The notes: generated by a model from the sequence alone, not told the origin. Positions 33,619 to 42,700 are shown, numbered from the stretch's first letter. The stretch: 64,000 bases of DNA from an uncultured Verrucomicrobiota bacterium (GCA_903922605.1 CAIXUG010000006.1:1-64000); one strand, 5' to 3'. Made by a program: numbers and translations.

Positions 33619-34383
33619 TCAGATGGAATTCTTGATGATGTCCGCGAAGCTGCGGACCTCGAGGCTGGCGCCGCCGACGAGGGCGCCGTCAATGTCGGGC
33701 TGGCCGAGCAGCTCGCGGGCGTTGTTCGCCTTCACGCTGCCGCCGTACTGGATGCGCACGCGCCTGGCCACGGCCTCGCCGAACATGGCGGCCAGCACCT
33801 TGCGGATGAAGGCATGCACCTCCTGCGCCTGCGCGCTGGTCGCGGTCTTGCCGGTGCCGATGGCCCACACGGGCTCGTAGGCGAGCACCGTCTTCTCGAC
33901 CTGCTCGGCCGTGAGGCCGGCGAGCGAACCACGCGCCTGCGTCTCAACCACCTTCTCGGTGATACCGGCCTCGCGCTCGCTGAGCGTCTCACCGATGCAG
34001 ACGATGGGGATGAGATTCGCGGCCAGCGCGGTGGCGGCCTTTTTGGCGACCAGGGCGTCGGACTCCTTCTGGTACTGCCGGCGCTCGCTGTGGCCGAGGA
34101 TGACGTAGCCGACGGAAAACTCCTTGAGCATGCCGGCGGCGATCTCACCCGTGAACGCTCCGTAGCCGTCGGCGCTCAGGTTCTGCGCGCCGAGGCGGAT
34201 GTTCGAGTCGAGGATGGCCTTGGACACGCTTTCGAGCGCGGTGTAGGGCGGAGCGACGACGATGTCGACCTCCTTGACGGCGGAGAGTTCGCGCTTGAGA
34301 TCGGCCACCAGGGCCAGGGCCTCGGCGACGGTCTTGTTGCTCTTCCAGTTGCCGGCGATGATCAGCTTTCGCTCTTTGTCCAT
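33619..34383 (-). CDS. tpiA: Triosephosphate isomerase
   Basis: 254 residues, the usual family length. It interconverts dihydroxyacetone phosphate and glyceraldehyde 3-phosphate in glycolysis. All key positions are visible: Asn-x-Lys in AGNWKSN, the electrophilic His in ILGHSERR, the catalytic Glu in AYEPVWAIGTGKTA, and the phosphate loop YGGSVKANN with GALVGGASL. Cytoplasmic TIM barrel. It lies 43 bp after pgk and 7 bp before secG on the same strand. Confidence 0.97.
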   Translation of the reverse strand: MDKERKLIIAGNWKSNKTVAEALALVADLKRELSAVKEVDIVVAPPYTALESVSKAILDSNIRLGAQNLSADGYGAFTGEIAAGMLKEFSVGYVILGHSERRQYQKESDALVAKKAATALAANLIPIVCIGETLSEREAGITEKVVETQARGSLAGLTAEQVEKTVLAYEPVWAIGTGKTATSAQAQEVHAFIRKVLAAMFGEAVARRVRIQYGGSVKANNARELLGQPDIDGALVGGASLEVRSFADIIKNSI

Positions 34384-34426
34384 GGAGGGGTGCGGTAAAG
34401 GGTGATGAGAGGAGGGAATGGGGGAA

Positions 34427-35683
34427 TCAGGGCTGGTCGTTCAGCGCGACCACGCCGGGGAGCGGTATGCCCTCGAGGAACTCGAGGCTCGCGCCGCCGC
34501 CGGTGCTGGCGAAGGTGACCTTGTCACCCAGGCCGGCCTTGTTGATGGCCTTGACGCTGTCGCCACCACCGATGATGGACTTGGCGCCGCCGTTCTGGGT
34601 CGCGGCCACGACGGCCTGCGCGACCGCGTTGGTGCCCTCGGCGAAGCGCTTGTCCTCGAACATGCCCATCGGGCCGTTCCAGAGGATGGTCTTCGCGCCG
34701 GCGATGACGTCGTTGAACGCCTTCACGGAAGCCGGACCGATGTCGAGGCCCTCGGCGTCATCCGGGATGTCGCCGACATTCACGCGCGGGTCCTGCAGGT
34801 CGAAGATGGGCTTGCCCTTCTTGTTCAGCTTGTCCGTCTTCACCGGGGTGGCGATGATGTTGTCGCTGGGGAGGAGGAACTGCACGCCTTTGGCCTTGGC
34901 CTTGTTCACCGCCGAGGTGGCGATGGCGGTCTTGTCGGCCTCGACGAGCGACTTGCCCACCTTGCCGCCGGCGGCGAGCCGGAACGTGTAGGCCATCGCG
35001 CCACCGATGATGATGGTGTCGGCCTTCTCGAGCAGGCGGTCGATGACCTTGATCTTGTCCGAGACCTTGGCGCCGCCGAGGATCACGACGAACGGGCGGG
35101 CCGGGGTTTCCAGCTCATCACCAAGAAACTTCAGCTCGCGCTCCATCAGCAGGCCGGCCGCGGCCTGGCCACCCCAAGCGCGGATGACGCGGGCGACGCC
35201 GCTCGTGGAGGCATGCGCGCGGTGCGCCGCACCGAAGGCGTCGTTCACATAGACATCGGCCAGGCGGGAAAGCTGGGCGGCAAAAACGGGATCGTTCGCC
35301 TCCTCCTCGGCGTGGAAGCGCACGTTTTCAACGACGAGGATCTCGCCGTTCTTCAGGGCGTTGGCGGCGGCTTCGGCCTTCGGGCCGACGGTCTCATCCA
35401 CAAACTGCACGGGCTTGCCGAGCAGCTCGGCGAGCTTTTCGGCAACGGGCTTCAGGCTGAGGCCGGCCTCGCGCTTGCCATCGGGGCGGCCGAGGTGGGC
35501 GGCGAGGATGAGGCGGGCGCCCTTGCCGGTGAGCAGGTTCAGGGTGGGCAGCGTCTCCTTGATACGCGTGGAGTCGTTCACGACAATGACGCCGTTCTTC
35601 TCCTCGATAGGAACGTTGTAATCAACGCGCATCAGCACGCGTCTACCCGACACATCAACATCGCGGACGGAAAGTTTGGCCAT
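34427..35683 (-). CDS. pgk: Phosphoglycerate kinase
   Basis: 418 residues from the ATG at 35683; the frame is open upstream to 35899, but that part crosses a terminator hairpin and the intergenic region. It converts 1,3-bisphosphoglycerate and ADP to 3-phosphoglycerate and ATP. Conserved segments: RRVLMRVDYNVPIE, ILAAHLGRPDGKRE (substrate-binding Arg), VNDAFGAAHRAHAST, VVILGGAKVSDKI, LWNGPMGMFE and SIIGGGDSVKAI. First gene of the pgk-tpiA-secG run. The 115 bp upstream contain a double GACCGGTC palindrome and a terminator-like hairpin, so regulation by attenuation or a separate short RNA is possible. Confidence 0.96.
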   Translation of the reverse strand: MAKLSVRDVDVSGRRVLMRVDYNVPIEEKNGVIVVNDSTRIKETLPTLNLLTGKGARLILAAHLGRPDGKREAGLSLKPVAEKLAELLGKPVQFVDETVGPKAEAAANALKNGEILVVENVRFHAEEEANDPVFAAQLSRLADVYVNDAFGAAHRAHASTSGVARVIRAWGGQAAAGLLMERELKFLGDELETPARPFVVILGGAKVSDKIKVIDRLLEKADTIIIGGAMAYTFRLAAGGKVGKSLVEADKTAIATSAVNKAKAKGVQFLLPSDNIIATPVKTDKLNKKGKPIFDLQDPRVNVGDIPDDAEGLDIGPASVKAFNDVIAGAKTILWNGPMGMFEDKRFAEGTNAVAQAVVAATQNGGAKSIIGGGDSVKAINKAGLGDKVTFASTGGGASLEFLEGIPLPGVVALNDQP

Positions 35684-35772
35684 AAATGCAGTTTCCCTAA
35701 ACCAAAGGCCGCGAAGGCTAGCGGCATGCGGGAGTGAGTCAAAGCGGTTTTTCCGGCCGTGACGGTTGCGTT

Positions 35773-35790
35773 GACCGGTCGTGACCGGTC
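35773..35790. promoter_or_regulatory. Tandem palindromes upstream of pgk
   Basis: GACCGGTC, two bases, GACCGGTC: two identical 8-bp palindromes about 90 bp upstream of the pgk start, between it and the hairpin at 35808. Spacing of 10 bp centre to centre (one helical turn) suits binding of a dimeric regulator to one DNA face. The regulator is unknown. Confidence 0.4.
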
Positions 35791-35798
35791 GGTAACGC

Positions 35799-35829
35799 AA
35801 AAGAAAAGCGGGCACCTTTCGATGCCCGC
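35799..35829 (-). terminator. Rho-independent terminator upstream of pgk
   Basis: On the minus strand, GCGGGCA (from 35829) pairs with TGCCCGC (to 35808) and is followed by TTTTCTTTT. It lies 116 bp upstream of pgk and 240 bp downstream of the antiporter gene. The stretch 35830-36070 between them has no convincing ORF but contains another hairpin (CCAGTTC/GAACCGG near 35863-35881), so the terminator may end a small RNA or a pgk leader. Confidence 0.75.
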
Positions 35830-36070
35830 CTAACCCAAACAACCAAACTAAACCCCCTTTGCCAGTTCGAAGTGAACCGGCATGGGACCAGTCCTGCAAT
35901 CGGTGCGACCGCGGTATCCGCTCCCAAGAACCAACGGTTCAATTGACGCTAATGTAGCGGGAACGTTCAACCGATTTTTTTAATGAGGGGTGAAATGCGT
36001 TCACATGGCTCATGAAACGCGCGCACAGGTGCCGGCCGGTACGGGAGGCGGTGCATATTTGTAACTTTCT

Positions 36071-37507
36071 TCAGATGAAGAAGATAAGCCAGATGATGAG
36101 CAGCATTGGCACCATGATCGGCAGGGTGAAACGGCCGATGTAACCGAGAAAGGAGGGCGTATGAGCGCCTTGCCGGTCGGCAATGGCTTTGACCATGAAA
36201 TTCGGCCCGTTACCGATATAGGTGTTTGCCCCGAAAAACACGGCTCCGACCGAAATCGCGACGATGAACCGGTTGAAAACCGCATTGCCGAGCAGGTAGG
36301 CAACCTCAATTTCGTCGGTGCCCACCGTTTTGCTGGCAAGCAGGTCGGGATGGTACTTTTGCAGGGCTGCGAAAGTCTGCCGGATCTGTTCGGCATGGTC
36401 GCCGTGGACGTAGGTAGCCAGGTCGGTTCCGCCGCTCTGAACGAGGTGCTGGACCTGCTGGACGGCGTCCGGATCGATGAACGCGCCGAAAATCGCGCTG
36501 AGAAAGCTCAGGTAGGTCGGCGCGTTGTCGAGCAGGCTGCTGAGGATGCCGCTGCCCCAGTAGAAGGAGGCCGGCGTCGGCTGGCCCAGCGCATTGGCGT
36601 TGGTGGCGAGCCAGTCCAGCGCGGGCATCATCGTGGCGAAAATGCCGACGAAAAGGATCGCGACCTCCTTGATCGGGTGGAAATCAAAGTGGTTCTGCGC
36701 GTGGATCTGCTTCCCGGTGGTGAAGTACGAGCCGAGCGCAGCGGCGAGCATCAGGCCTTCCCGGAGGAAGGGCGGATGATTGGCAAACAGTACCGCGCCG
36801 AGAATCACCGCCAGAAAGAAGACATTCCCGAGGCCTTCGAAAGCGAACCAGTCAGGCGGCTCGACATGTTGCTCGCGCACGGGCTTCGGCGCCTTGCGGT
36901 AGTTGCGCCAGTCCACCACGAAGAACATGCCCAGCAGCGCGCCCAGCCCCACGGCCCACATGGGCCAGCAATGTTCCGCCACCCACCAGAACGGCACGCC
37001 CTTGAGGTAGCCGAGGAACAGCGGAGGATCACCGATCGGCGTGAGGCAGCCGCCCACGTTGGACACGATGAAAATGAAGAAGACGACGTGATGCGTCGTG
37101 AGCCGGTATTTGTTCATCCGCAGCCACGGGCGGATGAGCAGCATCGAGGCGCCGGTCGTGCCGAGCACATTGGCGAGCAGCGCACCGACGAGCAGAAAGC
37201 CGGTGTTGAAGGCCGGTGTTGTCTCGCCGCGCACGCGGATGTGGATGCCGCCGCTCACGATGTAGAGCGAGCCGATGAGCGCGATGAAGCTGACGTATTC
37301 GTGCGCCGTGTGCAGCACCTGCTGCGTGGCACTCAGGCCGAACAAGTAATAGCCCAGCGTGACCGCCGCGAGGCCAAAGGCCACCTTGGGATAATGCTGG
37401 GTCCACCAATGCGCGAAGAGCAGCGGGGCGAGCGCGATGACGCCCAGCAGCACCGCAAACGGGAGGATCATCCAGGGGCTCGGCGAAGCGGCGGCGGCGA
37501 GAATCAT
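36071..37507 (-). CDS. NhaD-type Na+/H+ antiporter / citrate-transporter-like membrane protein
   Basis: 478 residues from the ATG at 37507; the ORF is open further upstream to 37780, but those residues are Arg/Pro-rich and not membrane-like. About 12 helices, including LLGVIALAPLLFAHWW and SATQQVLHTAHEYVSFIALIGSLYI. Conserved NhaD/ArsB-superfamily segments are NVLGTTGASMLLIRP, IFIVSNVGGCLTPIGDPPLFLGYL and, near the end, GANTYIGNGPNFMVKAIA. A family member would exchange Na+ for H+ across the inner membrane, though related proteins carry dicarboxylates. It lies 181 bp downstream of a small hypothetical gene on the same strand. Confidence 0.82.
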   Translation of the reverse strand: MILAAAASPSPWMILPFAVLLGVIALAPLLFAHWWTQHYPKVAFGLAAVTLGYYLFGLSATQQVLHTAHEYVSFIALIGSLYIVSGGIHIRVRGETTPAFNTGFLLVGALLANVLGTTGASMLLIRPWLRMNKYRLTTHHVVFFIFIVSNVGGCLTPIGDPPLFLGYLKGVPFWWVAEHCWPMWAVGLGALLGMFFVVDWRNYRKAPKPVREQHVEPPDWFAFEGLGNVFFLAVILGAVLFANHPPFLREGLMLAAALGSYFTTGKQIHAQNHFDFHPIKEVAILFVGIFATMMPALDWLATNANALGQPTPASFYWGSGILSSLLDNAPTYLSFLSAIFGAFIDPDAVQQVQHLVQSGGTDLATYVHGDHAEQIRQTFAALQKYHPDLLASKTVGTDEIEVAYLLGNAVFNRFIVAISVGAVFFGANTYIGNGPNFMVKAIADRQGAHTPSFLGYIGRFTLPIMVPMLLIIWLIFFI

Positions 37508-37688
37508 GCCTTGGAGAGCATGGGTTCGCCGCCACCGCAACGACAAGCCGGGACTGCCCAGGGGCAGGCCGCGGAACGAACGGGCCGGGCGGAGCCTGGC
37601 CTCCGCCCACCCGCTCATTCCGCGACCCGCCCGCGCCGAACCGCTCCTGCCACGATCAGGGCACGAATGCCGATACGAAGGGCGTGTT

Positions 37689-38033
37689 TCATGCGGCCTC
37701 CGCCATGAGTTCCGAGCTGCGGGCCCGGATGAGTTCCTGCCGTTGGGCGCGCCGCCGCGTGGCGAGCGCCTTCTCCTCAAAGAGGACGGGAAACACGAGC
37801 AGCGGGTGCGGCTCGAGCCACGCCAGGGCGGCGGCCTCGTTCGCGGCCCGCCGCAGCGGGGCGAGCAGGGCCGGCTGGCTGGTCGCGGCGATGGCCTCGC
37901 GCAGCAGCCGGTTTTTCAGGCGTTCCAGTTCCGACTCCGCCGTGCGCGTGAAGGGCGCGGGCGGTTCGGGCACCAGCGCGTACCGGGCGTCGAGCCCCAG
38001 CCGTGCGGGTGGATTCAGGGTCATTGCTTTCAT
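37689..38033 (-). CDS. Hypothetical protein, Ala/Arg-rich
   Basis: 114 residues from the ATG at 38033 (MKAMTLNPPARLGLDARYALVP). Predicted helical and soluble: TRTAESELERLKNRLLREAI, then a basic C-terminal helix (TRRRAQRQELIRARSSEL). No family recognised. It follows the strong terminator at 38106-38143 and precedes the antiporter gene by 181 bp on the same strand. Confidence 0.5.
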   Translation of the reverse strand: MKAMTLNPPARLGLDARYALVPEPPAPFTRTAESELERLKNRLLREAIAATSQPALLAPLRRAANEAAALAWLEPHPLLVFPVLFEEKALATRRRAQRQELIRARSSELMAEAA

Positions 38034-38105
38034 TGTCAGCTTTCTATCTCGGTCTTTTGTGTGTCCGTCAGATTTCGTTGGGGTTGAAGTGTTCAGCCGG
38101 AAAAT

Positions 38106-38143
38106 CAAAAACCCACGATCGCCTGGGCAATCGTGGGTTTTTG
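38106..38143. terminator. Strong bidirectional terminator
   Basis: CAAAAACCCACGAT (38106-38119) and ATCGTGGGTTTTTG (38130-38143) are exact reverse complements over 14 bp with a 10-base loop. T-runs lie on both strands. On the minus strand it would end the transcript of the ASCH/GNAT-PIN island (last stop at 38371) before the next minus-strand gene. Confidence 0.85.
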
Positions 38144-38370
38144 AAAAACTGGTCTTGGTTCTCGGCTTTAAGAAGTGACCTCCACGTTGTCCCAGATCCC
38201 GGCGGAATGCCAGGAAGCGAGCGGATTACGCTGCGATTGGCAGCGCTGGCTCACTACGGTGATCATGGTTTTTGACGCGAAGTTCATTTCAGACGGCGGG
38301 AATTTCGCAGAAATGGGGGCAAAGTGTCAACAGTGGTGTCGGAGCAGCAGTCCAGATTCTTGATTGGCAA

Positions 38371-38853
38371 TTAGTTTTGAAGCGTTAGGGCGGGATTCCG
38401 TGCGCAAAGATGGGATGAAACGCCTTCTCCTCCGACCGTCATCAAATCTTGGAGGTTCCAGTAGTGATAACTCTGCGGCGGCCTAAAGCTGGCCTGCTTT
38501 TTACGAAGAGTGTTTAGAGTTACCGTTTTTTCGAATGGCCAAAGTTTCCCAATGCGAATCGCGTAACCAACAGATGTGCCGTCGAAGTAGCTGTCGAACT
38601 CCACCTTCGAGAGGCTGACGCGGCCCTTGCATTGACTCCAAATCAAACTTGGGGCTGCAACTAGGACCTCAGCAACCTCAAAGGCACCTACCATTCCCTT
38701 AACGCTGCCGGAAGCATACACCACGACTAGATCCCCTCGCTGAAGGCGGGGCTTGACGCGGCGAAGTTCGAACTCCTTTTCGCCGGCAAAGATCGCATTG
38801 GCGAAGCGAGGCCGGACGGAAATAAGCAGGGCGTGATTGGTGGCCATGTTCAC
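38371..38853 (-). CDS. ASCH-domain protein (PUA-like fold)
   Basis: 160 residues. ALLISVRPRFANAIFAGEKEFELRR carries the ASCH signature (G-x-K-x-x-E-x-R), and GDLVVVYASGSVKGMVGAFEV forms the next strands of the beta-barrel. ASCH domains have a PUA-like RNA- or nucleotide-binding fold; some members hydrolyse N4-acetylcytidine. The ATG at 38853 overlaps the end of the upstream GNAT-PIN gene (stop at 38850-38852), so the two are translationally coupled. GC is clearly lower than the genes outside 38.2-41.0 kb. The C-terminal 50 residues (SFRPPQSYHYWNLQDLM) are outside the core domain. Confidence 0.75.
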   Translation of the reverse strand: MNMATNHALLISVRPRFANAIFAGEKEFELRRVKPRLQRGDLVVVYASGSVKGMVGAFEVAEVLVAAPSLIWSQCKGRVSLSKVEFDSYFDGTSVGYAIRIGKLWPFEKTVTLNTLRKKQASFRPPQSYHYWNLQDLMTVGGEGVSSHLCARNPALTLQN

Positions 38854-40922
38854 GTAAGCGCGAATCCCTTCTTGTAGATGAGGGCGAATTGCGAGCTGGA
38901 TATTTTGCGCGAAGTCATCAGCGGAAAGCGAATTTGAAATTTTTTCAGGTCATCCGCACCCACAGGATGCTTGAATCTTTCGGTCATGCGAAACCGAAAA
39001 GCGACTATGTCGCTATCGAGCTTGCCGCCGGCAACACCCAAAATGTCTGACCATTGAAAGACTCCAAGCCTCTGGAATCGTCGAAAGAGGTCTTTGGGAT
39101 AGCCAACAACCACTTCTTCCAAATGGGAACAAGCCTTTACGCTCATCGAGCCTTCGCGGTCACCCTGACTGACGTACCATAAAATCCGACCTGGTGGGAC
39201 GAGGTTGTTGTTCTTCGCTTTCCGAAAATAAACGCCTTCCACTCCTAAATGCAGGTCGTCTCGGAGTCCGAACAGCATTTGGGAGCCAAGGTCGACATCG
39301 AAGAAATGCTGTGCCCACTTTGGCTGAATCGAAACGATGAAAGTGGGGATTTCAGTGTGGACGATTTTCGCGGGCCAAAGATGCCGTTCGACTGCGACAA
39401 TCTCAGAAGCTGCTTGCAAATCGCGCGCCGCAGTAAGTGCGGTCACGGAATGTTCCTTTGCCTGCTGCCAAGCTGGAGTGAGAGGCAGCTTGTCAACGGC
39501 ATCGCGGAGATCCTCTAGGGACCCAATCACCTGAAGGGTCAGTTTCACCAAAGCGTTCCCACAGTCCACAAATCCAAACTCGCTCAGAATACCGCGCTCC
39601 AACTTGGAGAGATTCGGCTCGCTCACTGAGACCACACTTCGCCCTTCGGCAGCGGAGGCTGCCAAACAGCTACGAATGAAATTCCTAAACATCGTGGTTG
39701 CTAGCGGGTGCTTTCGGAGACGGAGCACAGGCACATCAACGGTCTTTGACTCCGAACGATCAGTAACGCCTAACAGGACATAAGCGTCTGCATAATCACT
39801 GATGAGTTGGACATCTACGGTCCGAGGCTGGCTGAGACAATGATGCAAAATCTGCCTGAACTCGCCCGAGCGCTCGGTCGGCAGTTTGAACGCAGTCACT
39901 GCTGCATCGATGGCCGCGCCTTTCAACTTTGCATTTTTCAACCTCGAGCCTTCGATCCGAGCCGGGCGGTAGTCGTTCTCGCGTTCAACGGAATCTAGGT
40001 GGTTAATGAGCTCGGCGGGCTGCAGAACAGTGAGGCCGTGACTTTGATAAAGTGGATCGCAGCGTTCAATTAGGGTTCTGTCTCGAGTCACCATGAATTG
40101 TGCTCCACCAGCGATTGCGTAAGCCACCTGTCGCTGATCGGCTTTATCTCGGTCAGTGGGTGTTTCAGGGAAATGGGTGCGTAATTCGCTGCAAATCTGT
40201 TGGAAAGCAGAGTCGTCAACGGGCAGTTGTTTGTAGAGTGTCGTCTTCGCCCGACTAGCCTTACGTTGATCTCCACTGGGGGCATTAGTGATTTCGTTGC
40301 TCAATTCCTTCGTAATGACCAATTCGATGCTCGACTGCACCCAATCAGCCAATAGCGCTTTGGAGTCTTCGCTTTCGAACGTGTCACGGAAGTGAAGGTC
40401 GTAGAATACATTCGCATCGATAACAACGCGTTGCCGAACAGGGTCCGGTTCCGAAGTGCTGGAAAACAGATCTCTATGTCCATGACTGAACCACCAAAAG
40501 ATAAGTTCGGCTCCGTCTTTTCCTCTGCCCACTTTGCTGTTAACAGCCTCGAAACCAAATTTCGGCCATATTTCAGCGGCCTCCCAATCACTTCGGCAGT
40601 ATAGTCCGATACCTTGTCGTGACTTTGTCTCCTTCTTCAGTTGATCAACCAAGCGCCGAGAGACGCCAAATCGGCGAGCAGACTCGTCGACGCAGAGATG
40701 GGTGATAGAAGCCCGGTCACGGGCTAAACGATAAAGCAAATAGTCGAGGCAGTTTCCATCGCGGTCGAGCGCGACGATGATCTGTTTTAGCTTCGCATGT
40801 TGCTCAAATGCTCCCTTTGGAAAGAATCCAAGCCTTCTGGCATTCGCCCTGTGCAAAGAGATGATCTTTTCCCAGTGGGACGTTGGCCACCGTACATGTT
40901 CCAGAGTAATACCGGAGGTCAT
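38850..40922 (-). CDS. Multidomain GNAT - PIN nuclease - GNAT-like - PUA-like protein
   Basis: 690 residues. (1) About 5-150: GNAT acetyltransferase, with the acetyl-CoA loop in THLCVDESARRFGVSRRLV and ending in GFEAVNSKVG. (2) About 163-310: PIN ribonuclease domain with acidic residues D168 (VVIDANVFYDL), E207/E210 (ITKELSNEI), D257-D262 and D281 (FMVTRDRTL), so the active site looks complete. (3) About 370-470: second, degenerate GNAT-like fold (LLGVTDRS, VLRLRKHPLATTMFRNF, GILSEFGFVDCG). (4) About 520-690: PUA/ASCH-like beta-barrel (EGVYFRKAKNNNLVPPGRI, LWYVSQGDREG). An RNA-cutting toxin-like module joined to an acyltransferase suggests a self-contained toxin or antiphage effector; this is inference. 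The ASCH gene overlaps its 3' end. Low-GC island, probably acquired. Confidence 0.75.
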   Translation of the reverse strand: MTSGITLEHVRWPTSHWEKIISLHRANARRLGFFPKGAFEQHAKLKQIIVALDRDGNCLDYLLYRLARDRASITHLCVDESARRFGVSRRLVDQLKKETKSRQGIGLYCRSDWEAAEIWPKFGFEAVNSKVGRGKDGAELIFWWFSHGHRDLFSSTSEPDPVRQRVVIDANVFYDLHFRDTFESEDSKALLADWVQSSIELVITKELSNEITNAPSGDQRKASRAKTTLYKQLPVDDSAFQQICSELRTHFPETPTDRDKADQRQVAYAIAGGAQFMVTRDRTLIERCDPLYQSHGLTVLQPAELINHLDSVERENDYRPARIEGSRLKNAKLKGAAIDAAVTAFKLPTERSGEFRQILHHCLSQPRTVDVQLISDYADAYVLLGVTDRSESKTVDVPVLRLRKHPLATTMFRNFIRSCLAASAAEGRSVVSVSEPNLSKLERGILSEFGFVDCGNALVKLTLQVIGSLEDLRDAVDKLPLTPAWQQAKEHSVTALTAARDLQAASEIVAVERHLWPAKIVHTEIPTFIVSIQPKWAQHFFDVDLGSQMLFGLRDDLHLGVEGVYFRKAKNNNLVPPGRILWYVSQGDREGSMSVKACSHLEEVVVGYPKDLFRRFQRLGVFQWSDILGVAGGKLDSDIVAFRFRMTERFKHPVGADDLKKFQIRFPLMTSRKISSSQFALIYKKGFALT

Positions 40923-41206
40923 TTCTTTGAAGAGGTTGAGTACTGACGTCTATGATAGCGTACATCAAATACGGCCTGCGAGCCTGATTCTTTGCTGTCG
41001 GTCGTAGACGAAGCCAAATGAGATACTGTCCAAACTTCGGACGTTAAGCGTAACCAAGCGAGCGGCCGACGCTGCGTGTCTGAGGCTTCCGATGTGTGCC
41101 GCTGGAAAGCGTGAACACACGAATTACTTCCTGTTTCCCGAACCTGTCCCCACCGGTTGTGCCTGCGGGTTGAGTATCTTGCCCGTCTGCGGCAGTATGG
41201 CGACGG

Positions 41207-42700
41207 ATGAACCGTCTGGGACATCGCGATCTGCTCCTTACGCTGAAGTACTCGACCATCGAGGCGTGTTTCAGCGTGCCGATGCTGAACCTCACGATGC
41301 CGAACTTCCCGTTTGTCATCGCCTTCGCCGTCACGGTGCTCGGCTGGGGTCCTGAGGCGATCGGCCTGGCGGCGGCGCTGCCGCACCTGTGCAACTTTGT
41401 GCACCCGGCAATCGCGGCCCTGCTGCAGCGCGTATTTTCGCTGCACCAGATCATGTGCCTGAGCTTCATCTTCAGCGCGCTGCCGTGGGGGCTGGTCTCG
41501 GCACTGCCGTGGCTCAAGTCGTACCAGAACCTCACCTTTGGCTGCCTGCTGCTGGTGGCGACCCTGGCCAACAGCATCGGCAGCGTCTCCTGGTCGGCGG
41601 CGATCTCGGAGGTCGTGCCGGAGCGTCTCAGCGGGAAATATTTCGGCCGGCGCAACCTGCTGTACGGGGCGTGGACCTTGCTGGTCGTGCTGTTCGCGGG
41701 CTACCTGGCGGACCGGGGCAACCGTTCGCTCGTGACCTTCGGCTGGCTCTTCGCCTCCGCCGGGGCCTCGCGGCTCATCGGCCTGTTCTTCCTCCTGCGC
41801 ATGAAATTTCCCGCGAGCGTGATGACCCGGACCTCGCGGGTGCTGAACCTCGACGATTTGAAGGCGGTGTTCCGCGACGCCAATTATCTCTGGCTCATCG
41901 CGTTCATCGGCCTATGGGGCCTGCTGCTCAACATGGGCCTGCCCTTTTACACCATGTTCCTCATGGACGGCCTCGGCTTCTCCGTGGGTGACGTGGTGAA
42001 GCTCACGACCGTGGGCAGCCTCGGTGGCATCCTGACGCTGAAGGCCTGGGGCCTGCTGACGGACCGTTTCGGCAGCAAGCCGGTGCTGATCGTCGCCGCG
42101 ACCGTCTGGTCGCTGGTGGCGCTGGCGGCGTGGTCGGTCGCCGGGCCGACCTGGCGGCTGCACCTCTACGCGAGCTACCTGATCGTCGGTGGCATGACGG
42201 CGGGGCTGCAGCTCTGCCAGTTCAACCTGATGGTGAAGCTCGTGCCGGCGGAGCGCCGCGCGGCCTACGTCTCCACGTTTTTTGCCCTGACGAGCCTGCT
42301 CACCGCGTTGGGGCCGGCCATCGGCGGCTGGATGCTGGGCCGGCTGCCGGATCAGCTCGGTGTGTTCATCGGCCAGCCAATCCGCGACTTCCACGTCGTG
42401 TTCGCCCTGTCGCTGGTGGGCTGCCTGTTCATCACGAACGTGCTCCACCGCGTCCGCGAGCCCGCCGAACAGCCGGTCGGCCAGGTCTGGCGCACGATGC
42501 GGACGATGCGCACCTTCAACCCCATGCTCGCGCTGGCGACGATGGGCGAGCTGCTCATCACGCCCAGCGGCCTGATCGGTCTGGCCCGGCAGTCGGTCCG
42601 CACGGTGAAGCGGCAGGTGAAGGTGCTTTCCGACGTCGGCGGGGAGCTGGTCGAAGGCGGGCAGGACGTGCTGAAGGCGCCCTTCGAAAAGCGCGATTGA
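41207..42700 (+). CDS. MFS transporter
   Basis: 497 residues with 12 predicted helices in two halves. The loop between helices 2 and 3 and motifs such as GPAIGGWMLGRLPD and LLTDRFGSKPVLIVAA (motif A-like, G-x-x-x-D-R-x-G-x-x) support the major facilitator superfamily. The substrate cannot be told. The start ATG at 41207 is followed by NRLGHRDLLLTLKYSTIEA, a cytoplasmic segment before helix 1. The C-terminal about 70 residues after helix 12 are hydrophilic and basic. Single gene, with repeat DNA downstream at 42720-42975. Confidence 0.85.
   Translation: MNRLGHRDLLLTLKYSTIEACFSVPMLNLTMPNFPFVIAFAVTVLGWGPEAIGLAAALPHLCNFVHPAIAALLQRVFSLHQIMCLSFIFSALPWGLVSALPWLKSYQNLTFGCLLLVATLANSIGSVSWSAAISEVVPERLSGKYFGRRNLLYGAWTLLVVLFAGYLADRGNRSLVTFGWLFASAGASRLIGLFFLLRMKFPASVMTRTSRVLNLDDLKAVFRDANYLWLIAFIGLWGLLLNMGLPFYTMFLMDGLGFSVGDVVKLTTVGSLGGILTLKAWGLLTDRFGSKPVLIVAATVWSLVALAAWSVAGPTWRLHLYASYLIVGGMTAGLQLCQFNLMVKLVPAERRAAYVSTFFALTSLLTALGPAIGGWMLGRLPDQLGVFIGQPIRDFHVVFALSLVGCLFITNVLHRVREPAEQPVGQVWRTMRTMRTFNPMLALATMGELLITPSGLIGLARQSVRTVKRQVKVLSDVGGELVEGGQDVLKAPFEKRD

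Noticed and set aside
35739-35942. 67-codon minus-strand ORF upstream of pgk
   Set aside because: It runs through the terminator hairpin and the tandem palindromes, and its translation has no recognisable features.
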